Below are positions 30,448 to 41,114 of a DNA stretch of 64,000 nucleotides, piece after piece (positions within the stretch are counted from its first letter, which is position 1; every line of letters begins with the position of its first letter). A program made the translations under genes and the position numbers. The notes under the pieces were generated by a model, which was not told where the DNA came from, made no database searches, and saw only the letters and a list, made by a program, of their open reading frames with translations. This stretch comes from Neoarius graeffei (Eukaryota > Chordata > Actinopteri > Siluriformes > Ariidae): positions 33,708,443-33,772,442 of the forward strand of contig NC_083571.1 of the NCBI RefSeq assembly GCF_027579695.1, in the 5' to 3' direction.

Positions 30448-32055
30448 CAGTGGTGCTTGAAAGTTTGTGAACCCTTTAGAATTTTCTATATTTCTGCATA
30501 AATATGACCTAAAACATCATCAGATTTTCACACAAGTCCTAAAAGTAGATAAAGAGAACCCAGTTAAACAAATGAGACAAAAATATTATACTTGGTCATT
30601 TATTTATTGAGGAAAATGATCCAATATTACATATCTGTGAGTGGCAAAAGTATGTGAACCTCTAGGATTAGCAGTTAATTTGAAGGTGAAATTAGAGTCA
30701 GGTGTTTTCAATCAATGGGATGACAATCAGGTGTGAGTGGGCACCCTGTTTTATTTAAAGAACAGGGATCTATCAAAGTCTGATCTTCACAACACATGTT
30801 TGTGGAAGTATATCATGGCATGAACAAAGGAGATTTCTGAGGACCTCAGAAAAAGCGTTGTTGATGCTCATCAGGTTGGAAAAGGTTACAAAACCATCTC
30901 TAAAGAGTTTGGACTTCACCAATCCACAGTCAGACAGATTGTGTACAAATGGAGGAGATTCAAGACCATTGTTACCCTCCCCAGGAGTGGGCGACCAACA
31001 AAGATCACTCCAAGAGCAAGGCGTGTAATAGTCGGCGAGGTCACAAAGGACCCCAGGGTAACTTCTAAGCAACTGAAAGCCTCTCTCACATTGGCTAATG
31101 TTAATATTCGTGAGTCCACCATCAGGAGAACACTGAACAACAATGGTGTGCATGGCAGGGTTGCAAGGAGAAAGCCACTGCTCTCCAAAAAGAACATTGC
31201 TGCTCATGTGCAGTTTGCTAAAGATCACGTGGACAAGCCAGAAGGCTATTGGAAAAATTTTGTGGACGGATGAGAACAAAATAGAACTTTTTGGTTTAAA
31301 TGGGAAGCGTTATGTTTGGAGAAAGGAAAACACTGCATTCCAGCATAAGAACCTTATCCCATCTGTGAAACATGATGGTGGTAGTATCATAGTTTGGGCC
31401 TGTTTTGCTGCATCTGGGCCAGGACGGCTTGCCATCATTGATGGAACAATGAATTCTGAATTATACCAGCGAATTCTAAAGGAAAATGTCAGGACATCTG
31501 TCCATGAACTGAATCTCAAGAGAAGGTGGGTCATGCAGCAAGACAACGACCCTAAGCACACAAGTCGTTCTACCAAAGAATGGTTAAAGAAGAATAAAGT
31601 TAATGTTTTGGAATGGCCAAGTCAAAGTCCTGACCTTAATCCAATCGAAAGGTTGTGGAAGGACCTGAAGCGAGCAGTTCATGTGAGGAAACCCACCGAC
31701 ATCCCAGAGTTGAAGCTGTTCTGTACAGAGGAACGGGCTAAAATTCCTCCAAGCCGGTGTGCAGGACTGATCAACAGTTACCGCAAACGTTTAGTTGCAG
31801 TTATTGCTGCACAAGGGGGTCACACCAGATACTGAAAGCAAAGGTTCACATACTTTTGCCACTCACAGATATGTAATATTGGATCATTTTCCTCAATAAA
31901 TAAACGACCAAGTATAATATTTTTGTCTCATTTGTTTAACTGGGTTCTCTTTATCTATTTTTAGGACTTGTGTGAAAATCTGATGATGTTTTAGGTCATA
32001 TTTATGCAGAAATATAGAAAATTCTAAAGGGTTCACAAACTTTCAAGCACCACTG
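30448..32055 (+). mobile_element. Tc1-like transposon B, copy 1 (decayed transposase)
   Basis: A 1608-bp element flanked by TA (30446-30447, 32056-32057), with ends CAGTGGTGCTTGAAAGTTTG and an internal TTTTGTCTCATTTGTTTAAC block mirrored on both sides. It is the same family as the elements at 42670-44279 and 52983-54595. Confidence 0.93.
30815..31835 (+). pseudogene. Tc1-like transposase B1, broken
   Basis: It aligns over its whole length with the intact copies at 42890-43912 and 53208-54230. It has an in-frame TGA as third codon (30821-30823) and a two-base deletion near 31255 that shifts the frame ahead of the first catalytic Asp. The second Asp (MQQDNDPKHT) and the Glu (SPDLNPIERLW) are still readable downstream. 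Confidence 0.9.
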
Positions 32056-32162
32056 TAGAGGCCGCGTTATACACTGTAAAAAATAGAATTACGCTTTGTT
32101 CAAGTAATTCCATATTCACAATTGAATGGACAAGAAAATATGAATAATTATTAACGAACAGA

Positions 32163-32541
32163 GGCGGCACGGTGGTGTAGTGGTTAGCGCTGTCGCCTCA
32201 CAGCAAGAAGGTCCTGGGTTTGAGCCCCGGGGCCGGCGAGGGCCTTTCTGTGTGGAGTTTGCATGTTCTCCCCGTGTCCGCGTGGGTTTCCTCCGGGTGC
32301 TCCGGTTTCCCCCACAGTCCAAAGACATGCAGGTTAGGTTAACTGGTGACTCTAAATTGACCGTAGGTGTGAATGTGAGTGTGAATGGTTGTCTGTGTCT
32401 ATGTGTCAGCCCTGTGATGACCTGGCGACTTGTCCAGGGTGTACCCCGCCTTTCGCCCGTAGTCAGCTGGGATAGGCTCCAGCTTGCCTGCGACCCTGTA
32501 GAAGGATAAAGCGGCTAGAGATAATGAGATAATGAGATGAG
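32163..32541 (+). mobile_element. Mermaid/V-SINE-like SINE, copy 5
   Basis: Full-length, with a 13-bp duplication ATTAACGAACAGA at about 32150-32162 and 32542-32554. The 3' end has an expanded ATAATGAGATAATGAGATGAG tail. Confidence 0.92.
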
Positions 32542-32689
32542 ATTAACGAACAGAAAAATCCACATCAAACTGATAGGGTGCACCTCAATGATGTGTAAAT
32601 ATACAATAGTGAATAATCTGAATTGAAAATACATAATTGCCACAGGTGTTTATTCAGCGCATGCTCTTAATGACCAAGACACGGGGTTT

Positions 32690-32900
32690 CCGCTCCCAAA
32701 TGCAAGGGCTGGGCAATGTGGTTCTCTCTCCGGTTGAAGTTCATGTTGTCATGGCTCAGGTGGATAAGGTGCCATACCATAAATCTGGGGACCTGGGTTC
32801 GATTCTGACCTGAGGTCATTTCCCTCTCTCTCCTGCTCATTTCCTGTCTCTACACTGTCCTATCCAAATAAAGGTGAAAAAAGGCCCAAAAAATATCTAA
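32690..32900 (+). mobile_element. Second tRNA-derived SINE type
   Basis: It has a Pol III-like A box (TCATGGCTCAGGTGGATAAG) and B box (GGGTTCGATTCTGAC) about 40 bp apart, a body with CATTTCCTGTCTCT, and a tail CAAATAAAGGTGAAAAAAGG. It is unrelated in body to the Mermaid-like copies. The left boundary is approximate. Confidence 0.65.
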
Positions 32901-33011
32901 AAAAAAAATTGTGATAACCTCAATTGCCTTTTTGTACTACTGTGAATGCCACTGTTCAGCAAAAAGAGAAATCTATGTTGGCAGAATGAGGAATTGAAAA
33001 TTGACTTAATT

Positions 33012-33383
33012 CTCATCTCATTATCTCTAGCCGCTTTATCCTTCTACAGGGTCGCAGGCAAGCTGGAGCCTATCCCAGCTGACTACGGGCGAAAGGCGGG
33101 GTACACCCTGGACAAGTCGCCAGGTCATCACAGGGCTGACACATAGACACAGACAACCATTCACACTCACATTCACACCTACGGTCAATTTAGAGTCACC
33201 AGTTAACCTAACCTGCATGTCTTTGGACTGTGGGGGAAACCGGAGCACCCGGAGGAAACCCACGCGGACACGGGGAGAACATGCAAACTCCATACAGAAA
33301 GGCCCTCGCCGGCCATGGGGCTCGAACCCAGGAACTTCTTGCTGTGAGGCGACAGCGCTAACCACTACACCACCGTGCCGCCA
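33012..33383 (-). mobile_element. Mermaid/V-SINE-like SINE, copy 6
   Basis: Full-length minus-strand copy with an exact 11-bp duplication TTGACTTAATT (33001-33011 and 33384-33394). Confidence 0.93.
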
Positions 33384-33539
33384 TTGACTTAATTAAGAAT
33401 TCTTAATAAAGATAAATGTTATCATAGTTTGGATTATCATGGGCACATCATTGGCAAAACATAAAATTCTTAATGCAGACGGTTGCCTTGAAATTTAAAG
33501 TATTCTCAACTATTCTTTTTTTACAGTGTAACGGTTTTT

Positions 33540-33883
33540 TTCGCTAGTGGCTGTCAACTACTGTGCGACAATGCCGAACAGATGAGCGCTGGGCGGAGAT
33601 GTTCGCGCACTTCAAGAGTAGGGAGATTCCTTACAGCAATGTCAGCCAGCTTTGCCAGTTTGCCATGTGCCTACCTGGTACCAATGCTCCAGTTGAGCGA
33701 ATATTTTCACTCATGAACAACACCTGGACTGACGAGAGGAACCGCATGACCGTGCCTACTCTCGAAGCCTTGCTCATTACCTGGGCCAATTTCGACGATA
33801 CTTGCTCGCAGTTTCACAGCAGGCTCTCGGGCAATAAAGCGCTACTGGAGCAAATTCACTCATCATGTAAATATATGCAATAA
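33540..33883 (+). pseudogene. hAT transposase dimerisation-domain fragment
   Basis: The open frame encodes RTDERWAEMFAHFKSREIPY, FAMCLPGTNAPVERIFSLMN and WTDERNRMTVPTLEALL, ending CKYMQ. APVERIFSLMN..R..M...TLEALL is the C-terminal hAT dimerisation motif. Nothing of the BED finger or catalytic core remains upstream. A related fragment lies at 40423-40638. Confidence 0.82.
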
Positions 33884-34240
33884 AATGGCATCTTCTTTAG
33901 GGTGGGAGGATGGGTTGGGTGGCTGTGTTTCTGAAACATTTTTGTTGTCTTTCATCTGTTTCATCTGTATCACAGACTGTCTTGATTTGTTTGATGCTGT
34001 TGTCAACTCAGGGTTCACATTTTCAAAATAATTAATAGCCGACACTGGTTAAGATTAAACAGAGGCATTTTGGGTAAAGGTTCGGAGGTGACAACGATTA
34101 GGCTCATGCGCTCGTTCCTGTTACAATGCATAGCCTATTGTTAAAAAAAAAAGTTCATCACATAAAATGTTGATGTTAATATGCAAGCAATGCATTTTCT
34201 TGGCGTTTTCACAAAGGTGAAATAAATCAGTTGAAATTCA

Positions 34241-34943
34241 GCCCAAGTTTACATTAGACCGTATCTGTCTTGTTTTCTTCGCGGATGCACTGTCCGTTTA
34301 CATTAAACCGCCTGGAAACGCCGGGAAACGGGAATCCGCCAGGGTCCACGTATTCAATCCAGATCGTGTCAGCTCCGGTGCTGTGTAAACATTGAGAATA
34401 CGCGGATATGCTGTGCTGAGCTCTAGCTGGCGTCGTCATTGGACAACGTCACTGTGACATCCACCTTCCTGATTCGCTGGCGTTGGTCATGTGACGCGAC
34501 TGCTGAAAAACGGCGCGGACTTCCGCCTTGTATCACCTTTCATTAAAGAGTATAAAAGTATGAAAATACTGCAAATACTGATGCAAATACTGCCCATTGT
34601 GTAGTTATGATTGTCTTTAGGCTTGCCATCCTTCCACTTGCAAGTGGTAAGTGATATGCGCTGGGATCACACACACAGCGGCTCATTCCCGAATCACAGC
34701 TTGTGCACTTCACTCGCACGCTCTGTGAGCTGCGCAAGGCCGGAGTGCGCACCCTCCAGAGGGCACTCGCTGTTCAGGGCGGAGTGATTTGGAGTGCAGG
34801 ATGCCTGCGGAGCTGAGTGTATCCGTGTATTGGCGTTGCTGTGTGCACGCAAATCGTGTATTGGTGTTGCTGTGTGCACACTAATCGTTTTAAAAACGTT
34901 AATCTGATGATCCGCTGATACGGTCTAATGTAAACATGGGCTT
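34241..34943. mobile_element. MITE with ends GCCCAAGTTTACATTAGACC
   Basis: About 703 bp with inverted ends GCCCAAGTTTACATTAGACC..GTATC (34241) and GATACGGTCTAATGTAAACATGGGC (mirror, to 34943). No transposase. Target duplication not clear (TCA left, TTA right). An internal ACACAGCAACACCAATACACG-type repeat occurs twice near the right end. Confidence 0.7.
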
Positions 34944-35044
34944 AGGCTATTGGCCTATAGAGTGCTTCGAGGTCAGCGCGCACCTGGCGGCGGCCATATT
35001 GGAAGTCAAAGCGCGCTGTGTCAGTGCATTGTTGTTGTCCAGCG

Positions 35045-35275
35045 ATGCAAAAAGGGGTGACAATGCCGAATATGTGCGTCATTGTTGGCTGTAGTAACCG
35101 AGGGGAAAAGGGTGGCAAAAGCTTCCACAGACTCCCTAAAGTCGTCACTAACCAGGGAATTGCAGCACAGGAGAAAAGCGAGCGGAGGAGACGACAGTGG
35201 CTGGCTGCCATTAACCGATCAAATTTAGGAAAACTAGACTGTATCCGGATTTGTTCTGATCACTTTGTGACAGGT
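35045..35275 (+). pseudogene. THAP zinc-finger exon
   Basis: From ATG 35045 or 35063 the frame encodes a THAP domain: MCVIVGCSNR (C-x4-C), KSFHRLP, RRRRQWLAAINRSNL and RICSDHFVTG (C-x2-H). THAP domains bind DNA and occur in P-element, Kolobok and other transposases as well as host proteins. A donor-like ACAG|GTAGGT follows at about 35270. No downstream exon of a THAP protein was recognised, so it looks like an isolated first exon. Confidence 0.75.
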
Positions 35276-35404
35276 AGGTTATATTGTCTTGAATTTCATA
35301 GTTACTAAAATAAAATGATCTTTTCTATGTACTTTCAGCAATGATTAATGGATATATTTGTCACATTAGGTAGCTTATGTCTACTGCAGTGCATTGTTGC
35401 ATCA

Positions 35405-35766
35405 AATGGCATTTAAGATCTAGGCCTGGAGTAATGGACCCAACCGGACACAAATCTATCGTATGCTTCCATGCTCTTGTAGTTCTGGAAATCCTTTAGT
35501 TCACAAAATGGACTTGGGTGAACCACTAGATAGTTCACAAGCTCGATGTATGTCACATGCGGCAACAAGCTGGGGTCAGCTTTCCATTCCTTCTCACTAA
35601 CAGCTTGTTGCCGCATGTGACATACATCGAGCTTGTGAACTATCTAGTGGTTCACCCAAGTCCATTTTGTGAACTAAAGGATTTCCAGAACTACAAGAGC
35701 ATGGAAGCATACGATAGATTTGTGTCCGGTTGGGTCCATTACTCCAGGCCTATCTTAAATGGCATT
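35405..35766. repeat. Large inverted duplication of a coding exon
   Basis: Arms 35405-35572 and 35601-35766 are near-identical reverse complements with a 28-bp spacer. Each arm encodes the same peptide on opposite strands, including HVTYIELVNYLVVHPSPF and YKSMEAYDRFVSGWVHYSRP. That peptide resembles the N-terminal region of the multi-copy SWIM-finger/YqaJ-nuclease proteins of fish and invertebrates (family recalled, not searched). Confidence 0.85.
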
Positions 35767-35890
35767 TATGATTAAATGCCATTGGGATCTACATTCCCAA
35801 TGAAACGTCCCTTCTCAGCATAACGCTCCCGCGCCTGCTTATCCAAACTTTCACAGTAGTGCTCCATCACTTCAGATGTCTAAATTCTTA
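35429..35890 (-). pseudogene. SWIM/YqaJ-type protein, N-terminal exon fragments
   Basis: On the minus strand, about 35880-35780 encodes SEVMEHYCESLDKQARERYA and GRFIGNVDPNG, and 35616-35429 encodes EKEWKADPSLLPHVTYIELV and the rest of the exon. That order matches the start of the SWIM/YqaJ proteins, so the minus strand is the coherent one and the plus-strand arm is the duplicate. The rest of the protein is absent. Confidence 0.5.
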
Positions 35891-35909
35891 AAAAATCCAA
35901 GCTTCTAAG

Positions 35910-36935
35910 CAGAGATGCACCGATTGACCGGCTGCCGATCGGAATCGGCCGATTTTCACGTGATCGGCCATGACCGGCGACCGGCCGGTCAAAATTAAAA
36001 TATGCCGATTTTCTGCCGATCAAAACTTGTGTATCACATAGAGATGAAAGTGGAAATACTCGTAATTCGCAACTAAAAGGCTGCAGCTCCACTGGCAGCT
36101 TGAACATGCTTTCTAGTCCGATTGTGTTGCGCTTGCGCAGAACAGTGTCAGTCCTGCGCGCCTAACGAGCTCCGGTGCGCGCGCCGTTAACAACAACGAA
36201 ATTCACTATATTTGGATATCCACATATAGTGAAATTATTTTTGTGCCAGATATTGGATGTGAAAAGAAGAAAACGTTTGTGGTTGTGTGAATTTCCCATT
36301 ACAGGAATGTTGGCCTATTACCAAACATCTAGTTAGATTTGTACAAAGAGAGAAAGAAAAAAATGTCTTTTTGTTTGTTTTACAGCCTTGGTTGCACTTG
36401 ATTCCATTGGAAATTACTCTACAAATACACATTTGACAAAGATGATAGAATGGCTATGGTATAAGTATGACTGGAAATTATTTTTGTATTTTGATACTGA
36501 ATGAAGAAATGGGTTGTTCTATAAGGCACAAGTTTTCAGATCTAAACAGGCTTATGAAAGTGTGTTCCATAGCAGTAGGCAAATAATATATGAGGGGGAA
36601 GTTGGTTTTGTGCCAGATATTGGATGGGAAAAGAAAAAAATGTTTGTGTGAATTTCCTATTTCAGGAATTAATGTTAATACCAAACATGAAGAAAGATTT
36701 TACAAAGAACAATGTCTTTTTGTTTGTTTTCAACCTTTGAGGTGTTAAATTTATTACTGAAAATCTGGCAGAATGTTCTATTAAAGAAAAGATAAAAAGA
36801 AAATAGTCTGTGTGTGCTGTGAAGTGGTTTGAAAAAATGAAATCGGAATCGGCCAAAATCGGTATCGGCAGGTCACACTCCATGGAAAATCGGAAATCGG
36901 AATCGGCCCAAAAAATTGCAATCGGTGCATCTCTA
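35910..36935. mobile_element. Non-autonomous hAT, 8-bp duplication CTTCTAAG
   Basis: A 1026-bp element begins CAGAGATGCACCGATTG and ends CAATCGGTGCATCTCTA, with exact CTTCTAAG at 35902-35909 and 36936-36943. Subterminal ATCGG repeats are dense at both ends. Inside, a block starting TTTTGTGCCAGATATTGGAT occurs twice about 370 bp apart. No transposase. Confidence 0.9.
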
Positions 36936-37291
36936 CTTCTAAGCCCTCTAACGCGGAAACGAATCGCTAAATGTTTACTCTATGATGTGTACTCTATGGC
37001 TACGTTCACACTGCAGGCTGAAGTGACTCAAATCCGATCTTTTCGCCCATATGTGACCTGTATCCGATCTTTTATTGACAATATGAACGACACAGATCCG
37101 ATTTTTTCAAATCCGACCCAGGCCGTTTGGATATGTGGTGCTAATTCCGATTCCTATCCGCTCTTTTCATATGCGACTTCAGTCTAAACCGCCAGGTCGC
37201 ATTCATCCGACTTACACGTCATCAACAAGCCACAAACGTCACTATTCTGCGCTGAAGTAGGCGGAGGGTCTCTCAAAAAAGTTACAACAAC

Positions 37292-37850
37292 ATGGCGCAT
37301 AATCACGGGCGCAGATAGAGGGTGGGACGAGTCATATTTAAATTCACCTCGTTCGGTCCCCCCCACTTATAGGGAGGAAAAAACGTCTATGCCGTCTTTC
37401 TTTGCATAAGGCAAACCTCACGGAAAAATCAAAAGACTAATTACCATTCGGTTTATTGAGGTGCACAGCAGTGTATACATAGTTGCAACAACTCACATAA
37501 AACAAAACAAAGACTGATATTCGGTTGGTTGAGCTGCGCAGACTGCACAGGTTGCGAGCTCGAGCTTGGTTGCTATGGTTACTAACAACAAGTTTGACAG
37601 GCATATCGGGGTTGGGGTTGGTTTGCTGGCAGCTTTGTCCCCCCCAGTTTTTTGTCCCCCCCAGTTCAAAAAACGTATCTGCGCCCCTGCGCATGACATC
37701 AATGCGAGGGACGCTTCGGGCTGTGAAGGTTCTGAATCTTCTCAATGGAAGGACGCAGAGGTTAGGGAGCTGATTTCCATTTGGGGGGATGCAGCTATTC
37801 AAGCTAGATTGGATGGGTCATACCGCAACCGGGCGGTTTTACTTCCGTAA
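37292..37850 (+). pseudogene. Myb/MADF-like protein fragment, split
   Basis: An ATG at 37292 opens MAHNH and is cut by a nested element; the frame resumes near 37698 with SSQWKDAEVRELISIWGD and LDGSYRNRAVLLP before a stop at 37848-37850. W..E...LI.IW......LDGSYRN is the Myb/SANT-like pattern of the second protein of PIF/Harbinger transposons. Only the start of the domain is left. Confidence 0.55.
37304..37689. mobile_element. Small MITE, GGGCGCAGATA ends
   Basis: Begins CACGGGCGCAGATAG and ends TATCTGCGCCCCTG, flanked by CGCATAAT and CGCATGAC (five shared bases first). It resembles a hAT-type MITE, but the duplication is imperfect. G/C-rich GTCCCCCCCAGTTTTT repeats lie near the right end. 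Confidence 0.5.
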
Positions 37851-38411
37851 ACACTGGCCATGCTCACTGCGTGTGACGTCGTCGTATCCTGCAATGCGCA
37901 TGCGGAACACTTTTAGGTCGCTTTTCGTTCATACTGAGGATCACATACAAGTCGCATATATTTGTTAATGTGAACGACCTCACAAAAAAATCGGATTTCA
38001 CAAAAAAATCGGAATTGAGCATTAAGCCTTGCAGTGTGAACGTAGCGTATGATGTGTACTCTATATTATGCGCGCTCTGGAGCGAGTGACTTCCAAGATG
38101 GCCGCGCACGCGCAGTGTTACTATTAGCATCATCTCGGAGCCCTCTATTCCCTACCATCACATCTGTTGTCTGATTTTCTTACTTTAACTGAATTGTGAT
38201 AGAAGTACATGTAGATAACAAGAAAATACTTGATTATTCTCTGAAATGTTGATAAAAGTGAGCTTCTACAAAATGATAAAAGCACCTGTCTGAGCCATGG
38301 TTTGAGCCGGCGCATGTTTACATCAAAACGCGTGTGCGTGCACGAGTATCACGGTCACGCGCAAAGTGTCCCGGTTTGAGACTCGGGAAATCTGGTCATC
38401 CTAGTAATCAT

Positions 38412-39324
38412 GAAACATTGAAATGCAACAATAATAAAAATAGATTTAAAAATAAAGTATAACGCTATCCCTGTATTTCAGATTTTTTTAAAGACATCAG
38501 TTAAAATGTAAAAATTATTGAACCATCAGATACTGTGAGTGTCAAAGTCATTGAACAGCCAGTAGAGTCAAATTATACTTTGATCAAGACTGTAATGTGG
38601 AGTATAAATGAGCCATCAATGTAATCATATTATTGTGTTGTTATAAATGCGTTATAATAAAGTGGCAGAGCGAGAGAGAGAGAGAGAGAATCAAGATACT
38701 TACTATTCAGTACTCCAGAAGTACACGTCTTGTCTGTTCAGTACAATCGTTTTATTTATTTATGGCGTCGCAGTTTAATGACGTGCCTATCCAAGTCGGC
38801 GTGCATGCAACTCTTGCAACCGAGACGGAGCCCCCGCGCAAACGAGCGTTCCGTGCAGCGCCACAGGATGTGCTTGTGTGACAGCGGAAGGTGATGTGAC
38901 CTGCATCCTCCTCGTGCATTTTGCTGGAGTGTGAAAGCATGCAGCCGGTTTCGAGTTTCTTTTCCCCATTCGCCACTTCCTCACTGGAGTAAAAATAACA
39001 TGTCCCAACACCCAAGATGCATAAACATCCATGCTGTGCCAGCGTAGCCTTGTCCCAGCCACACCTCACTCACTACACAGGCACCATGACAAACGTCCCA
39101 AACCGGAAACTGCACACTTTGGACACGTCGCACTTGACATGAATGTTCCTGGCAGGGTTTTAACTTGCATGTTTAGACCTGCGTTGTGTTTTCCAAGAAG
39201 ACAAATGCTATAATTTGCAATTCTGCACTATGCATCTGCAGCTTGTGCTCTGGGACTGTGATCCTGTCCAGCTGCTTATTTCTTTTTTACATAAAGAATT
39301 AAGGCAACAATCATTTTCAAGCAT
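38412..39324. other. Unassigned interval right of the hAT nest
   Basis: Apart from a short GA run near 38671-38690 I see no gene or repeat. A tlr3 5' non-coding exon could lie here, but nothing in the sequence identifies one. Confidence 0.4.
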
Positions 39325-39336
39325 ACACTTATTCTT

Positions 39337-39703
39337 GGGGCAGCACGGTGGTGTAGTGGTTAGCGCTGTCGCCTCACAGCAAGAAGGTCCGGATTCGAGC
39401 CCCGTGGCCGGCAAGAGCCTTTCTGTGCGGAGTTTGCATGTTCTCCCCGTGTCTGCGTGGGTTTCCTCCGGGTGCTCCGGTTTCCCCCACAGTCCAAAGA
39501 CATGCAGGTTAGGTTAACTGGTGACTCTAAATTGACCGTAGGTGTGAATGGTTGCCTGTGTCTATGTGTCAGTCCTGTGATGACCTGGCGACTTGTCCAG
39601 GGTGTACCCCGCCTCTCGCCCGTAGTCAGCTGGGATAGGCTCCAGCTTGCCTGCGACCCTGTAGAACAGGATAAAGCGGCTAGAGATAATGAGATGAGAT
39701 GAG
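39337..39703 (+). mobile_element. Mermaid/V-SINE-like SINE, copy 7
   Basis: Full-length with an exact 12-bp duplication ACACTTATTCTT (39325-39336 and 39704-39715). Confidence 0.93.
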
Positions 39704-39768
39704 ACACTTATTCTTTTTTTTTTTAACCTTCTAATTACACACACACACACACACAATAGATATATATA

Positions 39769-40131
39769 GGCGGCATGGTGGTGTAGTGGTAGCACTGTCG
39801 CATCACAGCAAGAAGGTCCTGGGTTCGAGCCCAGCGGCCGGCGAGGGCCTTTCTGTGTGGAGTTTGCATGCTGTCCACGTGGATTTCCTCCGGGTGCTCC
39901 GGTTTCCCCCACATTCCAAACGCATGCAGGTTAGGCTAATTGGTGGGTCTAAATTGACCGTAGGTGTGAATGTGAGTGTGAATGGTTGTCTGTGTCTATG
40001 TGTCAGCCCTGCGATAACCTGGCGACTTGTCCAGGGTGTACCCCGCCTCTCACCCACAGTTAGCTGGGATAGGCTCCAGCTTGCCTGCGACCCTGTAGGA
40101 CAGGATAAGCAGCTACGGATAATGGATGGAT
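39769..40131 (+). mobile_element. Mermaid/V-SINE-like SINE, copy 8, variant tail
   Basis: Same head and core but with more substitutions and a GGATAATGGATGGATGGATA tail in place of GAGATGAGAT. This marks a different, probably older, subfamily. It is preceded by a CA/TA microsatellite. Confidence 0.88.
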
Positions 40132-40422
40132 GGATATATATACTGGGTGCGATTTGCTGGGGGGGATGGTGGGGATCATCCCCCCCTCTGGTTTTTATCT
40201 CTGCTGAAAAAAAATCCTCGGGGACAACCCCGTCAATAAAACAAACAAACCAAAAAAAAAGTTGACATGACAGGCATGTTGTGACACAGTTTTCTATGGT
40301 CTACATTGCACTCACTTTCAAAATGACCTGAAGTGTCAGCTTTGATGTTCATGAACGTCCCCAGCAAATAGATACATTGTAGATAATAACAATATCCAGA
40401 GTGTGAACATGGATTTAGCGCC

Positions 40423-40638
40423 ATGAATCACATCCTTACTGATGAGCGCAACAGAATGAATGTATCCACACTGAACAGCCTTCTTTTCCTCGCTGTCAAT
40501 GGGCCAGACGTGCGTTCCTTCCCTGCTGAGAAATTCGCAGAAATGTGGATTAAAGAAGGGCGAAACGCGGCGAATAGCGCACCGACGGGAAAGCAGAAAA
40601 GGCCACATGAACTGCGCCATCAGAGCAAACTGTTCATT
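40423..40638 (+). pseudogene. hAT dimerisation-domain tail
   Basis: The short frame encodes ILTDERNRMNVSTLNSLLFL and ends with KLFI. The TDERNRM.V.TL..LL stretch matches the fragment at 33730-33790, so both come from related hAT transposases. Nothing upstream is preserved. Confidence 0.65.
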
Positions 40639-40820
40639 TAGTATTCATGTATTTTAGTGATTTTCGAGTCACTGTCCATTTAATCCGGAGGGAGAGAAAC
40701 ATCACAGCAACGCGACAAGCAATGCGAACTTTGTTGTGTGTTAGTGTTCGTGTATTTAGTCAGAGAGATAGGAAGATGAATTTACTATCTCTGGTTTAGT
40801 GTTCGTTTTCATTTAGTGTT

Positions 40821-41114
40821 TGTGGCAGTGGGGGCGTGGTCAAGCATCGGTCTGTGACAGAAGGACGGCAGGACAGAACTGATTTCACACAACTCGCTTT
40901 TATTCAGCTTCTAGCTGCACTTGCACACACATCAGTCGTCTAGTTGTGGAGAGAGCTCCCTCTGCTCGTGCTCTCTCTCCTTAAATAGGGCGCGGTCACT
41001 GGGAAGACACGCAAACACATTAATTAACGACAGGTGTAGTGATTCTGCCACTTATCTTCCCTGACTCCGCCCTCCTGTCACAGACCGATGCTTGACCATG
41101 CTCCCGCTGCCACA
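40821..41114 (-). mobile_element. Solo LTR (Gmr1-type) with inverted termini, duplication GTGTT
   Basis: A 294-bp unit flanked by exact GTGTT (40816-40820, 41115-41119). The minus strand matches the LTRs at 1272-1595 and 3734-4075 (TGTGGCAG start, ATTCTGCCACTTA block, CCTTAAATAGGG box). Unlike those, about 40 bp at its other end (TGTGGCAGTGGGGGCGTGGT...) is an inverted copy of its start. Confidence 0.85.

Larger units (their letters stand above)
32072..33528. mobile_element. CACTG-ended (EnSpm/CACTA-like) element holding three SINEs
   Basis: The ends CACTGTAAAAAATAG (32072) and CTATTC..TTTTTACAGTG (to 33528) are inverted and flanked by TA. The core, apart from the SINEs at 32163-32541, 32690-32900 and 33012-33383, is short and non-coding, so this is a MITE. 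It interrupts the hAT at 30200-38403. Confidence 0.7.
36998..38047. mobile_element. Element with GCTACGTTCACACTGCA ends and a 17-bp flanking duplication
   Basis: Inverted ends GCTACGTTCACACTGCA lie at 36999 and, mirrored, to 38046. Both flanks carry TATGATGTGTACTCTAT (36981-36997, 38048-38064). A Myb/MADF-like fragment (37292-37850) suggests a PIF/Harbinger relative, but those duplicate only 3 bp. It contains a smaller nested element at about 37304-37689. Confidence 0.72.
34957..38148. mobile_element. THAP-containing element with inverted ends, nested
   Basis: Near 34957 the sequence ATAGAGTGCTTCGAG, then CGGCCATATTGGAAGTCA, is mirrored near 38082-38148 as TGACTTCCAAGATGGCCG, then CTCGGAGCCCTCTAT. 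Between lie a THAP-domain exon, exons of a YqaJ/SWIM-type protein, a hAT MITE (35910-36935) and a Myb-type element (36998-38047). Without those the unit is about 1.1 kb. The type of transposon is not established; target duplication was not found. Confidence 0.5.
30200..38403. mobile_element. hAT transposon nest, 8-bp duplication GTAATCAT
   Basis: The ends TAGCATGACCAGACGTCCCG (30200) and GGTCATCCTA (to 38403) are inverted repeats, each followed inward by a GTCCCGGTTT-type motif. Exact GTAATCAT copies lie at 30192-30199 and 38404-38411. A hAT dimerisation-domain fragment (33540-33883) survives inside. The other 7 kb is later insertions: Tc1, a CACTG element, SINEs, MITEs and a THAP element. 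The left end lies about 28 bp from the possible splice acceptor of tlr3 exon 1. Confidence 0.85.
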
